A stretch of 15,718 nucleotides of DNA from Quadrisphaera sp. (lineage in GTDB: Bacteria > Actinomycetota > Actinomycetes > Actinomycetales > Quadrisphaeraceae): positions 1-15,718 of the forward strand of contig JARIBR010000091.1 of NCBI GenBank assembly GCA_029258695.1, in the 5' to 3' direction. Shown piece by piece: positions 13,620 to 15,718 of the stretch. A model generated the notes under the pieces. It did no database searches. It was not told the origin of the DNA and was given only the letters and a program-made list of their open reading frames with translations. Position 1 is the first letter of the stretch. Every line of letters begins with the position of its first letter. The translations under genes were made by a program, and so were the position numbers.

Positions 13620-14172
13620 GCCGGTCGCCGGGCAGGTCCAGCGCCCAGATCGCGACGTCCTGCCCGTCCCACACCTCGCGGTGGTCCTCGACCATGCCGA
13701 GCCGCCGCGCGACCGCCGCGGAGGCGACGTTGCGCGGGTCGACGTGGCTGACCAGCCGGGCGAGCCCCAGGCCCGGGGCGGCGGCCACCCACGCCCGCGC
13801 GGCCTCGGTGGCGTACCCCTGGCCCCACGCCCACCGGGCCAGGCGCCACCCGATCTCGACGTCCTCGGGGTGCATCCGGTGGCGAGCCAGCCCGACGAAG
13901 CCGCAGAAGCGGGGCGTTGCCCCGGCGTCACCGCGCGTCTCGACCGCGGCGAGGCCGAAGCCCTCGGCGTCGAACGACGCGTCGCCGCGGTGGGCCAGCG
14001 CGTCGGAGCGCGCCCGGTCGATCGGGCCGCTCGTGAACCAGCGCATCACCTCGGGGTCGGCGTTCATCGCCGCGAACGGCTCGAGGTCGTCGGCTCGCCA
14101 GCGGCGCAGCACGAGACGCTCGGTCTGCAGGACGCTCGCGCCGTCACCGAAGGCGTGGTCCGCTTCGCGCAC
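13576..14172 (-). CDS. GNAT acetyltransferase, RimJ/RimL type
   Basis: The 198-residue protein is a GNAT of the RimJ/RimL-like group, acetylating protein N-termini or small amines. It opens LQTERLVLRRWRADDLEPFAA (about 16-36). The acetyl-CoA binding helix is RWAWGQGYATEAARAWVAAA, followed by ARLVSHVDPRNVASAAVARRLGM, the usual C-terminal signature. GTG 14172 is supported by GAGGGG 8 nt upstream, and lies only 4 nt from the stop of the preceding minus-strand GNAT, so the two are co-transcribed. The 3' end overlaps the convergent NATD1-type gene by 44 nt. Confidence 0.88.
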   Translation of the reverse strand: MREADHAFGDGASVLQTERLVLRRWRADDLEPFAAMNADPEVMRWFTSGPIDRARSDALAHRGDASFDAEGFGLAAVETRGDAGATPRFCGFVGLARHRMHPEDVEIGWRLARWAWGQGYATEAARAWVAAAPGLGLARLVSHVDPRNVASAAVARRLGMVEDHREVWDGQDVAIWALDLPGDRLSPARRGPGTRGDG

Positions 14173-14176
14173 GCGA

Positions 14177-14779
14177 TCAGCCCCTCGCCCGGTGGAGCCG
14201 GTGGAGCCGGTGGCGCAGCCCCGCCGCGACCGCCGGCCACTCCATCGCCGAGACGGAGTAGACGACGGTGTCCCGCAGCGTGCCGTCGGGCATGCGGCGG
14301 TGGGCCCGCAGCCGTCCGTCGTAGTGGGCGCCGAGGCGCTCGATCGCCGTCCGCGACTGCTGGTTGAGCCAGTGCGTGCGGAACTCCACCAGCTCGCAGC
14401 CCAGCTCCTCGAAGGCGTGGGTCATGAGCAGCAGCTTGCTCTCGGTGTTGGTGCCGGTGCGCTGGGTCGACGCGGCGTTCCACGTCGAGCCGATCTCCAG
14501 GCGCGGCACCGCGAGGTCCGGGTCCATGTACGTGGTCATGCCGAGGACGCGGCCGTCGTCGGCGCGGCGCGCGGTGAAGGGGAGCATGCGCTGCTCCGCG
14601 GCCAGCGCGAGCCGTCGGTCGATCTCCGCCGTCATGCCCTCGGGCGAGGGGACGGCGGTGTACCAGAGCTCCCACAGCCGCCCGTCCTCCGCGGCGCCGA
14701 CGAGGCCGTCGTGGTGGTCGTGGCTCAGCGGCTCGAGGACGACGAGATCGCCGGTCAGCGTCACGGGTCCCCAGGGCAC
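14177..14779 (-). CDS. GNAT acetyltransferase (Acetyltransf_3 type)
   Basis: The 200-residue protein reads VTLTGDLVVLEPLSHDHHDGL at its start, then LEIGSTWNAASTQRTGTNTE, KLLLMTHAFEELGC, EFRTHWLNQQSRTAIERLGA and HRRMPDGTLRDTVVYSV, the full pattern of a common actinobacterial GNAT group. GTG 14779 is chosen as the start; GTG 14764 is the alternative and neither has a strong ribosome site. It starts 23 nt after the ABC permease stop and is followed by a second GNAT 4 nt later. Its last residues contain a 9-nt tandem duplication encoding repeated HRL. Substrate unknown. Confidence 0.87.
   Translation of the reverse strand: MPWGPVTLTGDLVVLEPLSHDHHDGLVGAAEDGRLWELWYTAVPSPEGMTAEIDRRLALAAEQRMLPFTARRADDGRVLGMTTYMDPDLAVPRLEIGSTWNAASTQRTGTNTESKLLLMTHAFEELGCELVEFRTHWLNQQSRTAIERLGAHYDGRLRAHRRMPDGTLRDTVVYSVSAMEWPAVAAGLRHRLHRLHRARG
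14189..14215. repeat. Three-copy 9-bp tandem repeat at the end of a GNAT gene
   Basis: CCGGTGGAG occurs at 14189-14197 and 14198-14206, with a third copy differing at one base (14207-14215). On the minus strand it encodes the repeated HRL units of the C-terminus, probably by slippage. Confidence 0.8.
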
Positions 14780-14802
14780 GCCGAGGACGGTAGCCGCTGC
14801 GC

Positions 14803-15597
14803 TCAGCCGATCTCCGATCGCTGGACCCGCCGCGCGCCGATCACCGAGGGGAGGGCCACCCAGATCGCGGAGGTGACCGCGATCTGCAGCCACTGCTCGC
14901 CGCTGGCCATCGACTCGGCGGTGAACGTCGCCAGCGCGGTGCTGAAGTCGACCCACGGGCCGACGTCCTGCAGACCGCTGACGAGGAAGAACAGCAGGGG
15001 CACCAGCGCGGGGACGATGAAGAAGATGACGATGGCCGCAGCGGCGTTGAGGAGCAGCAGGCCGAGGGCGAACCCCACGAGGACGTTCATCAGGAGGATG
15101 ACGAAGGGCTGCACCACCTGCCACCACGTCAGCGACCAGTCGGCGGGCACGTCCTGGACCACCGCGCCGAGCGCCGTGCCGAGGGCGGTCATCGCCGCGC
15201 TGAAGACGAAGGCGATCACCGTCAGCACCAGGACGGCGCCGAGCTTCGCCGCCAGCACGCGCTGACGCCGAGGGACGAGGGTGAAGGTCCCCAGCCCCGT
15301 CCGCGCTCCCCACTCGCTGGTCAGCAGGAGGATGGCGAGGACGGGGACGAGGAACCCCACCGGGATCTGCTGGAAGAACAACCAGAAGGCGAGGTCGCCG
15401 GCCTGGGCGTCGCCACCGAAGACCTGGCCCGCGGCGACGCCCAGCGACGCGAGGGCGATGATGATCATCAGCCATCGGCCCGTCCGTGTGTCGACGCTCT
15501 TGCGCAGCTCCACGCCGACGAGCCGTCCCAGCGGTGGTCGCCCGGCCTCTTCGTGGCGGGCGGTGGTGCTCCTGCTGGTCGTCGTCGCGGTGCTCAT
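14803..15597 (-). CDS. ABC-2 type transporter permease
   Basis: This is a 264-residue integral membrane protein. A cytoplasmic leader with VGVELRKSVDTRTGRW (27-42), the usual ABC-2 entry motif, is followed by about six hydrophobic segments: LMIIIALASLGVAAG, IPVGFLVPVLAILLLTSEWG, a long helix including LVLTVIAFVFSAAM, two close helices in FVILLMNVLVGFALGLLLL and AAIVIFFIVPALVPLLFFLV, and a last one near WLQIAVTSAIWVALP. It follows the ATP-binding subunit with a 4-nt ATGA overlap, so the two form one exporter. Substrate cannot be inferred; such pairs often export drugs, peptides or lipids. Confidence 0.9.
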   Translation of the reverse strand: MSTATTTSRSTTARHEEAGRPPLGRLVGVELRKSVDTRTGRWLMIIIALASLGVAAGQVFGGDAQAGDLAFWLFFQQIPVGFLVPVLAILLLTSEWGARTGLGTFTLVPRRQRVLAAKLGAVLVLTVIAFVFSAAMTALGTALGAVVQDVPADWSLTWWQVVQPFVILLMNVLVGFALGLLLLNAAAAIVIFFIVPALVPLLFFLVSGLQDVGPWVDFSTALATFTAESMASGEQWLQIAVTSAIWVALPSVIGARRVQRSEIG

Positions 15598-15718
15598 CGG
15601 CTGGTCTCCATCGAGGGCTGGGTTCCGGACGCCTGGGCCGGCGTCGAGCCGAGGGCGGTGCCGGCGGTCATGGTGAGGAACAGCTCCTCGAGCCCCTGGG
15701 TGGCGTTGGGGGTGAGGT
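15594..15718 (-). CDS. ABC transporter ATP-binding protein (3' end only)
   Basis: The minus strand is open from the window edge to TGA at 15594-15596. The visible C-terminus reads LTPNATQGLEELFLTMTAGT, the LEExFLxLT ending typical of ABC-2 exporter ATPases, followed by a short Ala/Ser/Thr-rich tail. Its stop overlaps the permease start. The Walker motifs lie outside the window. Confidence 0.8.
   Translation of the reverse strand, partial: LTPNATQGLEELFLTMTAGTALGSTPAQASGTQPSMETSR

Overview
The window comes from a very GC-rich actinobacterium. Third codon positions are almost always G or C, GTG starts are frequent, and there is an Rv0909/MT0933-type small protein, a ClgR-like XRE regulator and a long MIPS-family enzyme. 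I cannot fix the genus; a Kineosporiales- or Geodermatophilales-like lineage is only a guess. No tRNA, rRNA, CRISPR array, transposase or integrase was seen.

Layout. (1) 1-816, plus strand: the 3' tail of an unidentified gene, a DUF2256-DUF3253 fusion protein, a structured leader and a 47-aa hydrophilic helical protein, closed by a strong hairpin at 827-857. (2) 1052-10883, plus strand: nine genes packed so tightly (ATGA/GTGA overlaps or 1-3 nt gaps at every junction) that they are almost certainly one operon. In order they encode a myo-inositol-phosphate synthase-like protein, an HD-domain protein, a Gfo/Idh/MocA oxidoreductase, a YcaO-domain protein, two tandem paralogous TIM-barrel isomerases, a zinc-ribbon/MBL-fold protein, a GT4 glycosyltransferase and a PIG-L deacetylase. 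(3) 10884-11143: a non-coding stretch packed with palindromes. (4) 11144-11680: an SRPBCC/AHSA1 protein. (5) 11742-13132, minus strand: a two-gene unit of an atypical SDR reductase and a ClgR-like regulator. (6) 13311-13619, plus strand: a NATD1-type acetyltransferase. (7) 13576-15718, minus strand: the tail of an ABC ATPase, its ABC-2 permease and two GNAT acetyltransferases.

The centrepiece is region 2. MIPS makes the cyclitol phosphate, GT4 and PIG-L enzymes are the same pair that build and deacetylate the GlcNAc-inositol core of mycothiol (MshA, MshB), and Gfo/Idh plus IolE/IolI-like TIM barrels are typical inositol-modifying enzymes. The mycothiol cysteine ligase MshC is absent; instead there is a YcaO, an ATP-dependent amide/carboxyl-activating fold usually seen with ribosomal peptides, yet no precursor peptide, E1-like partner or TfuA is present. 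I infer a specialised pathway for a modified inositol glycoside in which YcaO acts on a small molecule. I do not recognise it as a described system. The cluster also carries the only TTA codon I noticed in the window, and a CRP-like half-site pair lies upstream of its first gene.
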